Made by a program: the position numbers and the translations under genes. Positions 1 to 12,001 of a stretch of DNA of 64,000 bases are shown here, piece by piece (within the stretch, counting starts at the first letter, position 1; every line of letters starts with the position of its first letter). The notes under the pieces are model-generated. The model worked only from the letters and a program-made list of their open reading frames with translations, did not search any database and was not told the DNA's origin. Origin of the DNA: Knufia peltigerae. Taxonomy: Eukaryota; Ascomycota; Eurotiomycetes; Chaetothyriales; Trichomeriaceae. The stretch lies in the NCBI GenBank assembly GCA_030247855.1, contig JAPDRN010000005.1, positions 620,001-684,000 of the forward strand. Reading direction: 5' to 3'.

Positions 1-762
1 GAGGGCTTCTTTTCTGTTCGGCCGTCTTGATTTTATTCTTCCCACGCTCTCACCTGGTTGAATCATTCCCTTAGCCTATTGCTCTCTCAAGCAGTTATCA
101 GCAGCCTTACTCGCACGGAAACATCCCGACCTACTGACTCAATATTGCCCGATGCGTTCTCTCTCAGGGATCCACATGGTAAGTCTCTGGCCAAATCACC
201 ATTGCTCGTGTAACTCTACACGAAACATCCGCCGTCGGCATTCAGGGGCCCTCTTACAGACAAAACGTGGCACGATGATGGTCGGTAATGAGAAGAAGCT
301 TGTGTCTGGAACCTCTTTTGAGTATTTGCCTTTGCCGAAGACTCGAAGGCCTGTCATGTTGGCCTTGTATCCGACTTTTTCTGCGAGAGGATGGTAACAC
401 AAGGACTGCAGTTGTGGTCCATTGCGTTGCTGGCCTATCTTCGGTTAACAAAATCCAACATGCCTCGCTTGACCAGATCATGCAATTGCAATTGGTTGAG
501 TGTGTTGCAGTAATGCATCAAACGTAGTTTCCCAGGCTTGTTTGCACTTTTCGGTGTGACTGTGTTCTTGTAGAGATAATCTGGCTGCGCACATTGCTCA
601 TTATGAGAAATGAATATTCTTTCACGATTTGAATGTTGACGACTCACCCTGCTTTCGGACCAGTGAATTGTTGTCTGGTACGGCACGTCTTGCAGTCTAT
701 AATAACGAATCCAAGTACATGCAGGATAGTGTGTTTCTTGAAACTTGCAGGCCTAGCACGCT
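1..762. other. Upstream region of the LaeA-like gene
   Basis: No protein gene is recognised here. The stretch probably holds the promoter and 5' leader of the methyltransferase that starts at 763. A GTAAGT donor at 179 and a CAG acceptor just before 751 could delimit a leader intron. Joining the ATG at 152 through it gives an immediate stop (GCC TAG), so any such exon would be untranslated. Only short overlapping open frames are present. Confidence 0.5.
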
Positions 763-2211
763 ATGACGCCTTTGTCTTGCAGTCCAACTGACGGACTGTC
801 ACTGACAGATCCTGAGGATGAAAGTGTGCCGACTCAAAATGAAGAACCAATTGTGACTGCTACGGCAAGGGAAGTCGCAGATGCATCTCCAGCAGAATCT
901 GTTCAACAATGTCAACAGCCAGGATCGTTGGAAGAAGAGTCGATGGTGGGACCTTGGCCAGGCATGGAAGTATTCACGACAGTCGACTATGTTGAGACTG
1001 ATGCACAGATGAATGCATTACTGCCAGAGGTACAGGGAGTGCTCAACACAGGCGATCAGAGCTTGCCGAATGAGCCAACCGACTCAGATCGAGAGGTATT
1101 CTACTTCGACCCTAGCCTCGACACAGGCCCGTCGTCAATTGTCGATCATACGAATGCAGAGACGACGACGCAACACGAGTCACCGATGCTACCGGACTTT
1201 GAGATAGATGACGAGACATGGGCACAAGAAAGCACTAGCACCAGCTATGTTTCATCAATCGCATCTGAAATATCACGAGGCATTCTGGAAAATGAGAGAC
1301 TGTATCCGCAGTATGGCAAACACAGCTATGGTATGCCAATCGATGAAGCTGAGATGGATCGTATGGATCTCCAACATCGGAAGTACGAACTGGTTATTGG
1401 TGACAGGCATTTTCTCGCTCCCATTGGTGATTGTCCACAGAGGATTCTTGACCTGGCAACTGGCACAGGCATCTGGGCACTTGACGTGGCAGATATGTTT
1501 CCCAGTGCAGAGGTCCTGGGTGTCGACATTGCCCCCATTCAACCTAAATGGGTGGCTCCCAATTGCTCGTTCGAAATTGATGACATCGAAGATACTTGGA
1601 CTTACCGGACCGACAATTTTGACTTTATTCATTTGCGAGACCCGCTGTACATGGTGAGGGATTGGCCTAAGTTGATGCGACAAATGTATGAGCACACCAA
1701 ACCAGGAGGCTGGGTCGAGCTGGCATCTGTATACCCGCGGGTGATGTGCGACGATGGATCGATGCCGGACGATTCGATGTTCAAATTCATATGCGACAAG
1801 TTCATCGAGGCGTCTTATGGCATGGGGGCACCACTCGACAGTTGCCTGCGCTTCGCAGAATACCTCCGAACAGCCGGTTTTGTGGATGTAGCCGAGCACG
1901 TCTTCAAAATGCCATCATCCCCGTGGCCCAAGAACGAACGACTTAAGAAAATCGGGGCTCTGGAGATGACGAATGTGGTAGAGGGTGCTTCGGCGTTTGG
2001 TCTGAGGGTGTTTTCTCATGCATACGGGTGGACACGAGAGGAGACGGAATTGGCCATGGTGGGATTCCGGAGAGACGTGAAGAACCGCAAGTATCACCAG
2101 TATGTGCGATAGTAAGTCACTTGGTCGTGGGTGGTGTGTTTGTGCTAACTGAGCGAATGTAGTTATGTGGTGTATGGGCGTAAACCGATATCTGCTACAA
2201 CGACGGACTGA
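763..2211 (+). CDS. LaeA-like SAM-dependent methyltransferase (TAM-type)
   Basis: Two exons, 763-2111 and 2163-2211, encode 465 residues. The frame would stop at 2110-2112, but a GTAAGT donor at 2112 and a TAG acceptor at 2162 replace that stop with a tail ending in YYVVYGRKP, the usual C-terminal strand of fungal class I methyltransferases of this type. The first ~180 residues are acidic and low in complexity. The SAM-binding motif I, ILDLATGTGIWALDVA, lies at about 228-243, followed by an acidic loop (VLGVDIAPIQP) and the post-motif segment NFDFIHLRDPL. The family includes LaeA, a nuclear regulator of secondary metabolism, and many paralogs of unknown substrate. This is most likely a paralog, not LaeA itself. 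Substrate cannot be read from sequence. Confidence 0.85.
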
Positions 2212-2654
2212 ACGGGTGTTATTTCGAGGAGTATGGATTCATCTGTCAACATCACCTAAAGCACCATTTGATGGCCATTGATGAATAGAGGAGTACCTAT
2301 TGTACTAGGAGCCGTAGTCCGTATTGTGTGATCCCCTCGGCATTTGCAGCGGTTTGTCGCTTATCCATCCTCGTCCTCGTCCCTCAGTCACGCAATCGCA
2401 GCACTGACCAATCACCACGCGTGTGGAGAGAATGACGAGCAGAGTTGCCCGGCGCAATAAAAATTTCCAGCACCAAAAGAGGCAGAAAAGATGCAATCGA
2501 GGCCTATGTGGGTGCAAGGGAATAACGAAGACTAATCCGTGGTGTATTATTACTATTATTCTCCTATATCCCTTCTTGTCTTTTTCTCTCTTTGTCTTCA
2601 CGTCTTTGTTGATCTGTAGCACGTCTCTTTCTGTTTAGATCGAGAATAGCAAAC
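2212..2654. other. Intergenic region, LaeA-like gene to sulfite reductase
   Basis: This holds the 3' end of the methyltransferase transcript and the promoter and leader of the sulfite reductase gene. The 100 bases before the ATG are pyrimidine-rich, as is common in filamentous-fungal leaders. I see no other gene. Confidence 0.5.
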
Positions 2655-5600
2655 ATGGGGTCTATTGCAAGCCCCGCAGAGGCCGGTACGTCGCTTGCTT
2701 CTCGTCCCTTGCATTCGACCTGCACAGCTAACACCACTTCCCTTCTACAGTTGCGAGGATAGCCTACATCGCCAGCGATGTCGTCCTCTCTGTCCAGCCC
2801 TCGCTGAGCACCGACTCCGAATTCTCACACCACCTGAGTCGATTTGCAGCCAACAATGCAAAGAACTTCATCTCAAAGACCGCCCCCGAGATCATTCCAG
2901 TCCGTCAGAATGCCGACCCTCTGCTCTCAGCATTTACTCCTCTCAAGGCTGGCAAGCTCGTTGCAGCCACTGCTCCATCTTCTATCCTCCTGACCTCGAT
3001 CCCTCACCTTTATAAACTCGCCCAGTATCCTTTCGTCCTTCATGTTGCACTCGCCTCGCCTCAAGCAGACTTCTCCGAGATCAGCTCGATCCGACAATGC
3101 GGCTTCTCATTTCTTCAGTCGGAGACTCTCCAGGAATCACAAGATATTGCCTTGACAGCGCATGCCCTGGCGATCAAGAGTGGCAAAGGTGTGATACATT
3201 TCTATGACCCTAGCAATTCTGCTCAGGACAATCCCATCTCTGTCGAGAGTCGAGATCTAGTCCAGACTTTGCTTGAGACTGGCCGTGGTGCTCTGGAATC
3301 ACATTCGGGTCCGGAGGAGCAGACTCTCTATGCCGATTCAGGAAGACTCGCAACAGTGACTGATCTTGGATTGCCCACTGTACCGACTCCCCGGCCAATT
3401 GCTACGACAAGGGACCTGCTGTCTCCTGTAGCCGCGGCCTCATCCACCAACGGCACCACCGCAGTATCTTCGTCTGCCTCCTCAAGACGCGACAGCTCTG
3501 CGGAAAGTTCGGCGGCCTCCTCTCTAGCTACCACCGTGGAAACCCCGGTCACACGCCCAGTCAGTGCCACAGATATATTTTCATATGTCAGTGATATCTG
3601 GGCGGTCATCTCCCAGGCCACTGGTCGAAGCTATTCTGCTCTCGAATACTCTGGACCACCGGATGCTGAAGCGGCTCTTTTTATCTTTGGCTCGACGGGC
3701 GTCTTCGTGGACGTCCTCGACTCCGACGATGTTCCAGCTGATCTGACTAATGTGGGACTCATCACAGCTCGTCTATATCGGCCATGGCTTGGAAGTGCAG
3801 TCTTGTTAGATTCCATCCCAAGGTCAATCAAGAAGATTGCTGTCTTGGAACAAATCAGAAGAAAGACAACCAAATGGGGTCCTTCTTTCCTTGACCTGCT
3901 ATCGAGCTTGAGCCCTGGAGCCGGAGGTCAAAGCAACATTTCCCTAGTCCAGTATCGACTTGGCCAGATTGATGCCGCCACTGCTTTACAAGCACTCCGG
4001 GGAATATTCCAGAATCTAGCGCCTCCAACTACACCGCGAAAACATTCTCGGCGACGAGGTCACTCGCAAGCCAACTTCATCTCCATTCAGAACCTAAGCA
4101 TTGGAAATGAACTTCAGCCTAGGATTGATGGCTTTGTGCCTGAACAACCCCAAGTCGAGAATGCCTACATCAAGATCCTTGATCAACTATTCAGCAATAG
4201 ATTATACATTGCGAACCAGCTCAAGCAGAAGGACGCAGGTGTTTCCGCTACCTTAGCAGCGTCCCCTGAGTATGGTTTTGGGTCTCTTCTCGCAAGGAAC
4301 GAGAAACGAGAGCAATTTGTGAAGCAGGCCCAGGAAGCTGCCAGAAGCAATGAGTTTATCACAGAGTCTCCCAAACAGTGGCTCTCAAGATGGGCTTTGA
4401 ATGCCAATGACTCCGCAAAAGCCAACGAATATGCGCCAGAAGTGCTTGCTCGCTTGGCCAACGATGGTTCAAGTCTCTCGACCAGATTGTTGGATAACAA
4501 ATCTTTCTTTTTCAAAGAGTCTCAATGGCTTATCGGGTCAGATGCTTGGGCGTACGATCTCGGAAACTCAGGTGTTCACCACGTTCTCGCCTCCGGTGCT
4601 AACGTCAATATGCTCATAATTGATTCGGAGCCCTACTCAGAGAGAGCTCAGGCAGACTCGATGAGACGCAAGAAGGATATCGGTCTGTACGCAATGAACT
4701 TTGGCAATGCTTACGTTGCCTCAGTCGCTGTGTACAGTTCATACACCCAAGTTCTTCAGGCCATGATAGAGGCCGAGAAGTATGATGGTCCCTCGGTAGT
4801 CCTTGCCTATCTTCCCTACAACAAGGAGAACGATTCACCGTTGACCGTGTTGCAAGAGACTAAGAAAGCTGTGGACCTGGGCTACTGGCCACTTTACAGA
4901 TGGGATCCTTCAAACGAAGTAAAGGGAGAGCCCACTTTCTCTTTGGATTCTGAGCGTATTAAACGCGAGCTCGAGGAGTTCCTTCGACGAGACAATCAAC
5001 TCACCCAGGTCATGAACAGACATCCTCAATTTGCTGCCAACCTATCCGAGTCATATGGCTCCGAAGTGCGCAAGCTACAGAAGCGAAAGGCCAAGGATGC
5101 CTATGAGCAGATGTTGGAGGGTCTCTACGGAGCGCCGTTGACTATCTTGTTTGCATCCGATAACGGTAATGCAGAGAGCTTGGCCAAGAGGCTAGGAAAT
5201 CGTGGTAAGGCTCGTGGTCTAAAGACCATGGTCCTTGCCATGGACGATTATCCTCTGGAAGATCTTCCTAACGAGGAAAATGTGGTCCTCATTACGAGCA
5301 CGGCTGGTCAAGGTGAATTCCCACAGAACGGTCATGCTTTCTGGAAAGCTATCAAGGATGCAGCAGACCTGGATCTGTCCAATGTTCACTTCTCCGTGTT
5401 TGCCCTTGGAGACAGCCACTACTGGCCTCGAAAGGAAGACAGAATCTTTTACAACAAGCCCGGAAAAGACCTTGACTCACGAATCCAATTCCTTGGGGGC
5501 AAAGTCTTGACACCTATTGGTCTGGGCGACGACCAAGACCCAGATGGCTACCAGACTGGTTACCAGGAGTGGGAACCAAGACTGTGGCAAGCCTTGGACG

Positions 5601-7375
5601 TTGCAAATGTTGAAGGACTTCCTGAGGAACCAGCGCCATTGACGAATGAGGACATGAAGATTGCCTCGAACTACTTGCGAGGGACGATCGCCGAAGGTCT
5701 TGCGGACACCTCCACTGGAGCCATTTCAGCTTCAGATCAACAACTGACCAAATTTCACGGCACTTACATGCAAGATGACCGCGATCTCCGTGACGAGCGC
5801 AAAGCACAAGGCCTTGAGCCTGCTTACTCGTTCATGATTCGATGCCGTCTCCCTGGCGGTGTCGCCACCCCTTCACAGTGGCTGCAAATGGATGCTATCG
5901 CTTCCGCCCATGGCAATGAGACGATGAAACTGACCACCCGTCAGACCTTCCAGTTCCACGGCGTCATCAAGTCCAAGCTCCGCCCTGCGATGCGTGCCAT
6001 CAACAGAGCACTTATGACCACCATCGCCGCCTGCGGTGACATCAACCGTAATGTCATGTGCTCCAGTCTTCCTACCATGTCCGAATATCACCGCGAAGTG
6101 CACGCCGTGTCCAAGAAGATCTCCGATCACCTTCTTCCATCAACCACAGCCTACCACGAGATCTGGCTAAAGGACGATACCACTGGTGAAAAGACCCAGG
6201 TGGCTGGTGATGCCGTACAAGACTTTGAGCCTCTCTACGGACCCACATACTTGCCACGTAAATTCAAGATCACCATCGCCATCCCTCCACACAACGACAC
6301 AGATGTATACGCCCACGATGTCGGTCTGATCGCCATCCGTACCAAGGACAACCAACACCTCGAGGGATTCAATATCCTCGCCGGCGGTGGTATGGGTGTC
6401 ACTCACAACAACAAAAAGACATACCCTCGAACGGGGTACATGATGGGATACGTCCCTGCGGACAAGGCGCACTTGGTGTGTGAGAAGATCATGCTTGTTC
6501 AGCGTGACAATGGCGACCGCAAGAACCGCAAGCACGCTCGTCTGAAGTACACCATGGACGACATGGGCAACGAAGTGTTCAAGTCCAAGGTTCAGGAACT
6601 TCTCGACCCGCTGGGAATCAAATTCGATACGCCTCGCCCGTTCAAGTTTGACAGCAACATTGACACTTTCGGATGGCAGCGTGACGAAAAGGGCTTGAAC
6701 CACTTCACCTTTTTCATTGAAAACGGTCGTATCGAGGACACTGCTGACTTTCCAATGCGCAGTGGTCTTGTCGAGATTGCAAAGATCCATCAAGGCGAGT
6801 TCCGCCTCACGGGCAATCAACATCTCATCTTGTCGAATGTGAGCGACGAAGCCAAGCCCAAGATTGCTGAATTGATGAAAAAGTACAAGCTCGACAATAC
6901 GCAATTTAGCGCCATGAGACTGAGTTCATCGGCGTGCGTGGCGTTCCCTACATGTGGTCTCGCCATGGCTGAGTCGGAACGATACCTGCCTGAGCTGATC
7001 ACCAAGCTCGAGGGATGTCTCGAAGAGAATGGTCTATCGCAAGATAGTATCGTCATGCGTATGACGGGTTGCCCCAACGGATGTGCACGACCATGGTTGG
7101 CCGAGGCCGCGTTTGTTGGTAAAGCGTACGGCGCGTACAACATGTACCTCGGTGGTGGATATCACGGACAAAGGTTGAACAAGCTTTACCGAAGTAGCAT
7201 CAAGGAAGACGAGATTTTGGAGATTATGAAGGGTTTGTTGAGTCGATGGGCCAAGGAGCGAAACCAGGGTGAACACTTTGGTGACTGGACCATTCGTGCT
7301 GGTGTCATCAATGAGACCACCGAGGGCAGATATTTCCACGACAATACGGCCGAGGTGGAGAGTGATGGAGAGTGA
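2655..7375 (+). CDS. MET5: Sulfite reductase (NADPH) hemoprotein beta subunit
   Basis: Exon 1 (2655-2685) encodes only MGSIASPAEA plus one base. A 65-base intron follows, then a single long exon (2751-7375), giving 1551 residues, close to fungal orthologs. The protein reduces sulfite to sulfide in assimilatory sulfur metabolism, in the cytosol with a flavoprotein alpha subunit. Domains in order: a pyruvate:ferredoxin-oxidoreductase-like N-terminal part, a flavodoxin-like domain from about residue 804 (PLTILFASDNGNAESLAKRL), then two sulfite/nitrite reductase repeats. The siroheme/4Fe-4S cysteines are in SSACVAFPTCGLAM (about 1402) and TGCPNGCARP (about 1448), so the catalytic site looks intact. 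The short first exon fixes the start: without it the frame has no ATG for the conserved N-terminus. Confidence 0.97.
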
Positions 7376-7892
7376 TGTTGACATGAGATGTTTGGGATTT
7401 TTCCTCTTATTTTTCTGGCATCAGAAAAAGAATCTCTTTCCCTCTTATGACCTTTTTGCATGGCGTGGCTACTAAATAAGTTGTTGTTGGTTTGTATTGA
7501 AATATGTATAGCATCAAATTGGATGTATTTCATAACTTTATTTTCCATCAAACAAAAGCAATCTTTTCAATCGTGCCGCTTTTGAGCCTTGTTCTTTAAA
7601 ATTGTTCACGGCTACTGTAGAATATGGCGGGCTAAGTGAACGGAGCATTGAACCGCTATTGGGGAGGGTTTCTTGGTACGTACGGGAAGCCTTGCCTTTT
7701 TTCGTATGTGCTAGACTGAAGTGTTGATTGATTTGTGTATATAGATCTTGTCGTGGTATGAAGATGGATGTGCATGTATGTATTCATGTATGTATGTACG
7801 ATGGAAGAGGAGATGGGAGGGGTGGATGTGGTCCTACAAGTTCTTCGACCTTCACCTTCCATTATAGCGGTGCTGTGGGGGTGGGAAGAAGG
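7376..7892. other. Convergent 3' intergenic region
   Basis: The sulfite reductase gene and the methyltransferase gene converge here. The stretch contains AT-rich 3' sequence and imperfect ATGT/ATGTATGT runs near 7770-7800. No gene is seen. Confidence 0.5.
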
Positions 7893-9297
7893 TCAAGGCT
7901 TTTCAAAAGCCATGACGGCGTATCTAAATGTCCCATTGGCGTAACCTCTACGCATGGCCCGGAAGGCCTGGAGGAACGACAAGCCGTCCCGACCTTGGGA
8001 AATGGCAAATGCCCACAGTGAAGGGGAAGCGATGAGGTCCCATGAAATGTCCCTACACCCCAAGTCAAGGAATGGTTTAGTAGGAACGATACACAAAGTA
8101 AGGGCAAAGGGGTCCGAAGAGGGTTTTGGAAAACATTTGGAAAAGGAAGGCAAAAACCAGAATGAAAAATAAATGGTAGTACGCACCATGTCTTTGCAAC
8201 ATCTTTACTTATGTCCTTCGGTTCGTGAAGAACCTTGAGTCCGGCACTCTCTGCCATGGACACATAATCCTTTTGTGTACATAGTGGAGGGAGCAACATG
8301 CCATCTGTCAATCAGTTAGTTGGTAATTAGTGTCGTCTTGTAGACTGAATGGCGTGGTGAGTGGAACGAAGAAGCAAGGAAAGGAGCAGGAGTGTAGGAA
8401 TATCAAAACACCATACCCTCAATAGGTTTGATGTCATCCTCCATGGCCTTGTCATCTAGGTTTTCGGCTTTGAACCAATCGGCAATGACCAATTTGCCCT
8501 TTCCTGGCTTCAACACTCTCGCCGCGTTGCGAAAAAACAATGGTTTATCAGGGAAATGACTCAAGGCTTCGGAAATCCAGACACAGTCGAAAGTCTCGGG
8601 GGAGAAGTGATCTTGCATCTTTTCGGCATCGAGTTCGATGTATTTGACACGACCATTCCGGGTGCCGATACCGGTAAAGCCGTTGTCGCCAGAATTTTGA
8701 GATGGGCCGCTGCTGGCATCTTCGCCGGTCAGACGAGTTGCAATTTGGACTTGACGACCACTGATGGTGATGCCGGTGACGGTACAGCCATGGTCGCGGG
8801 CCAGGTGACGAGTGGTGCCTCCTATGCCACAACCGACGTCGAGAACGGTGGTAGACGGGTCGAGGGATGAGATTTCCAAAAGGAGATTGATCAAATTGGT
8901 TTGACCCGTTTCTTTGGTGTCGGTCGGGTTGAGAAAGTAGGCGTGGTGGATGTGTTGGCCCCTGGACAAATTCACCAAGGATGAGTTAGGATGTGAGGTA
9001 CTTGAGGAGCGAGGGAGGAGGAGAGGAGGGTAAAGGTAGCTTTGTAGGTAGGTACCTAGGTAGGCGGGTGAGAGAGAGGACGTCGGGGCTTACCCACCAT
9101 AAAGAATAATAATAATCTGAAGCCAATTCATAATGATGTCTTATACGTTCCTTCAAGTCGACCAAGGAGGAATGAGGTTCATACGAAGGTACATCGTATT
9201 GATCTCCGGCATGGGTCTCGAGAGCCTTGTTGTTTATACTCGTACTCGTAGCAGTGGGAGGTTCTGGTACAGCTACAGGTGTCGCGGGGTCACCCAT
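7893..9297 (-). CDS. UbiE/sterol- or tocopherol-methyltransferase-like enzyme
   Basis: Four exons on the minus strand (9098-9297, 8417-8961, 8187-8304, 7893-8052) give 340 residues. Splicing restores YYYSLWGQHIHHAYF, the conserved N-terminal signature of the SMT/gamma-tocopherol methyltransferase-like group. SAM motif I, VLDVGCGIGGTTRHLA, is at about 106. Later conserved blocks are DCVWISEALSHFPDK and, across the last two introns, DISKDVAKTWDISWDLI. The C-terminal RRGYANGTFRYAVMAF block is also typical. The family methylates sterols, tocopherols, quinone precursors or small natural products; the substrate here is unknown. The first donor is GTGGGT, chosen because it alone joins the conserved WGQHIHH motif. 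Intron 1 contains GGTA/TACC repeats (9032-9065). Confidence 0.88.
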
Positions 9298-10037
9298 TGT
9301 TCGATCTTTGTAGGTGGTACGGTAGATGGACAGCTCTCTCGTTTCTGTAGATGAGGGATCTTATACTTGATCTCGATGTACCGATAGCTCGTGTACCTCG
9401 GTACTTTCTATTTCGACCGGTGAATGATGGTTGGTAAATGTCAATATGCAGGAACAACAAGGGGAAGATCCAAGTCGTTGTTCGTTGACGTATTAGATGA
9501 GGTGGAGGTGGAGGAAATGTTCGATCGTCCCGCTATCACTGATTCGACCAAAGATTCCGTCACTCTTGGAAATTCCTTTAATACCATAAATATGATTGAT
9601 TCGACGAACTTGGAAGAATCCGTTGGGGATGTCAAGGCTATACGAGTACGAGAGCTCAAGGTTCCTGGGTAGAGGTAGGTAGATGTCTCCTGTGCGGCAT
9701 CTTGTGCCTGTGTAACATCGCTTACAACGATTCAACACGAGACACACGAAGTACAAATGGGCGGTCAAGAATATATCTCCGTCTTCTTCACATGTTTTTT
9801 CTTTTTTCTTTTCACAATTTCAGCACCGAGTCTATCAGTGATGCATACATGACTTCATGACCATCAATTGATTTGTTCTGCCTCACCATTAAAAAAACCC
9901 CACCCTCCGCAACTTCAAGTCATATTTAGATACCTTTTCACCAGCTGTACACCTGTGTGATTCTTTCTTACCATCTACCCACCGACGCTGGGCCTCGCCA
10001 ACCGGATCAATCATCGAGCCACAAGGCCAAGTAAGCC
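9298..10037. promoter_or_regulatory. Shared divergent promoter, methyltransferase and caleosin
   Basis: The methyltransferase starts leftward at 9297 and the caleosin rightward at 10038, so this 740-base gap serves both. I see no convincing coding sequence and no motif I can name. Confidence 0.5.
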
Positions 10038-10805
10038 ATGGCGATATCTCCTACGACATCCAAACCCTACTTATATCCTGACGTCCGGAAACGCACCACT
10101 GGCACCTCCGGCCTCAGCAATGAGCACCTGTCCAACAATGGCCGGGTCCCCACAACACACATGTCGGACGGTCATGAAGAAAAGTCCCAACTGACTGCCC
10201 TCCAACAACATGTCCTCTTCTGGGATCGTGACAACGACGGCATCATCCACCCAAAAGATGTCTACGACGGTTTCCGAGCTTTGGGGTTCAATGTTCTGTT
10301 TTCGCTGGGCTCATTGCTCATCCCGATCTTCTTTTCGTACCCCACCAGTCTCGCCCACAGCTGGTATCCTGACCCTTGGCTACGGATCTACGTGGGGAGC
10401 ATCCACAAGGCCAAACACGGCTCCGACACCAACATTTTCGACCTGGACGGGCACTTCCACCGTGACAGGTTCGAGGCCATGTTTTCTCGCTGGGACGAGG
10501 ACGGTTGTGGTGGTCTCTCGGCGGATCAAATGTGGAGGATGTGGAAGAAGAACCGCTGTGCCGCCGACGTGGCGGGCTGGTGTTTTGCCTTTATGGAACT
10601 TTGGACCACTTGGCTCCTCCTCCAGAAGGACGGACGAGTGTGGAAGGATGACCTTCTGGCATGCTACGATGGGACGTTGTTCTGGAAGATCAGTGAGGCA
10701 AACTCCGACCCCAAAAAACCGTCATGGTCGAGGGGGTACGGTGTACGAGACCTTTTGGACGGATTGTTGAGAGGTCGGACGTGGAGGAACTGGGATTTGA
10801 ATTAA
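10038..10805 (+). CDS. Caleosin family (lipid-droplet heme peroxygenase)
   Basis: A single exon of 255 residues. A canonical EF-hand calcium loop, DRDNDGIIHPKD, starts at residue 63 and is followed by GFRALGFN, a hallmark of caleosins. A hydrophobic segment (about 86-100) and the proline-containing YPDPWLRIYVGSIHKAKHGSD form the membrane-anchor and proline-knot region. His58 and the His residues at 123-127 lie where heme-ligand histidines are expected in plant peroxygenase caleosins. The C-terminal half (FDLDGHFHRDRFE, ADVAGWCFAFMELWTTW) also matches the family. Caleosins sit on lipid droplets and can oxidise fatty acids with hydroperoxides. A role in lipid storage or oxylipin formation is likely, but activity is inferred. 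Confidence 0.93.
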   Translation: MAISPTTSKPYLYPDVRKRTTGTSGLSNEHLSNNGRVPTTHMSDGHEEKSQLTALQQHVLFWDRDNDGIIHPKDVYDGFRALGFNVLFSLGSLLIPIFFSYPTSLAHSWYPDPWLRIYVGSIHKAKHGSDTNIFDLDGHFHRDRFEAMFSRWDEDGCGGLSADQMWRMWKKNRCAADVAGWCFAFMELWTTWLLLQKDGRVWKDDLLACYDGTLFWKISEANSDPKKPSWSRGYGVRDLLDGLLRGRTWRNWDLN

Positions 10806-11114
10806 GTGTACTCCATGTACGAGTCTGACTGGAAGATTCAAAAAGCTCACGGTGCTCATTCTGATCCCGAGATCAATTCATTCCTGGAACACGTCGGGCA
10901 GTGTTTACACTCTGTCGCTTTACAAGTACTGCCTGACATCGAACCTGAGAATCTTGAACGTGGATCTGAACTGAATCTGAACGATGCATCGTCTATTGTA
11001 TGGTAGACCGGGAAAGGACATCTTAAAGCCAGGCATCTCTAATTACCATGATTTAGAGTCTTTTCTACAAAATACAAATAGTCTTCTCATTATTCACCTC
11101 TTAAGAAGGGATTT
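10806..11114. other. Convergent 3' intergenic region
   Basis: The caleosin and nitroreductase genes converge here. A 66-codon open frame directly after the caleosin stop (10806-11006) shows no recognisable domain and is probably 3' untranslated sequence. Confidence 0.45.
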
Positions 11115-11819
11115 TCAAGACCCAAAAATCTTCACTCTTTCTTCCTCCAAGGGTAAATAAGTCCTCTCACGACTTCTCTTCAACCCATCCTTTGGTTGAC
11201 CAAAGACGAGTTGACAGTGAAGTTCCCAGGTATTGGGCAAATTCCAGGTTTGTCTGACTTGATCACTGAATTCAGTCATGAAGTTGTAGTGTTGTAAATT
11301 GCATCCCAACCCTTCCAGTTCAAGTGCGGTCCAGACAATGAATTGATGCATACCACTTGAATGTAGAGACCCTGGAGGAGGAGGACGTGTTTGTTAGCTG
11401 ATGATCTCGATTCCCTCTCTAGGGCGGCGTTGTCCTTTTCACTTACAATCTCGAATGACATGTTGAATCCCGGGATTCTTGTCCTTCAACCCATCCAAAG
11501 CAGATTGATCTTCACAGAACAAAACCGTACCATACGCTTCCTTGAAACCCTGGACTCTAGGAGCTAGAGCCTGGTACGCGGCTTCCGGCATGGCCTTTTT
11601 GAGACATTCATCCCCCAAATCCCAAAGCTTTTCGTGGTCTCGTTTCAGTAGGACGACCGCACGTGCCGATTGGACGTTGAATGCGGACGGAGCATTCTTG
11701 ACCGCGGCGTTCACGATCTCTTGGACACGCGAGTCCGAGATGGGGGACTTGTTGGTGAGTGTATAACAAGACAGGCGATTTTCGACGGCCGAGATCAAAT
11801 GGTCCACTGAAGGGGCCAT
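11115..11819 (-). CDS. Small nitroreductase-family oxidoreductase
   Basis: Two exons (11447-11819 and 11115-11371) separated by a 75-base intron give 209 residues. The join produces DWSLHSSGMHQFIVWTALE, the conserved FMN-site segment of the fungal Frm2/Hbn1-like nitroreductases. The N-terminal SPISDSRVQEIVNAAVKNAPSAFNVQ (quoted in two parts: SPISDSRVQEIV and NAPSAFNVQ) is the family's flavin-binding start. These FMN enzymes reduce nitro compounds or quinones using NAD(P)H and are linked in yeast to lipid signalling and oxidative stress. The length (~200) is normal. Confidence 0.92.
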
Positions 11820-11907
11820 GTTGAAATTGCTGATTTAGTTTGGTGATGCTGTTTGTATTTGATGTGATATCTGGTATGCTGATATGATTATCTAGTACAG
11901 ACTGGAC

Positions 11908-11908
<1 letters not shown>

Positions 11909-11940
<32 letters not shown>
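11909..11940 (+). repeat. (AG)16 dinucleotide microsatellite
   Basis: Sixteen uninterrupted AG units. On the transcribed (minus) strand it reads as a CT tract between a TATA-like box at 11992-12001 and the nitroreductase ATG at 11819, so it is probably in that gene's 5' leader. Confidence 0.95.
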
Positions 11941-11942
<2 letters not shown>

Positions 11943-11991
11943 GTTTGATGGAAGATAATATATTGAAGAGCCTGGGCAGGAATCACACCGG

Positions 11992-12001
11992 CTTTTATAT
12001 A
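11992..12001 (-). promoter_or_regulatory. Probable TATA box of the nitroreductase gene
   Basis: Reads TATATAAAAG on the minus strand, about 175 bases upstream of the start codon. Identified by consensus only. Confidence 0.5.

Noticed and set aside
2110..2112. Stop codon of the LaeA-like gene at 2110-2112
   Set aside because: An intron donor begins at 2112, and splicing to 2163 gives the conserved YVVYGRKP ending.
9032..9065. GGTAGGTACC repeats as a possible regulatory element
   Set aside because: They lie inside intron 1 of the methyltransferase gene and look like simple tetranucleotide repeats.
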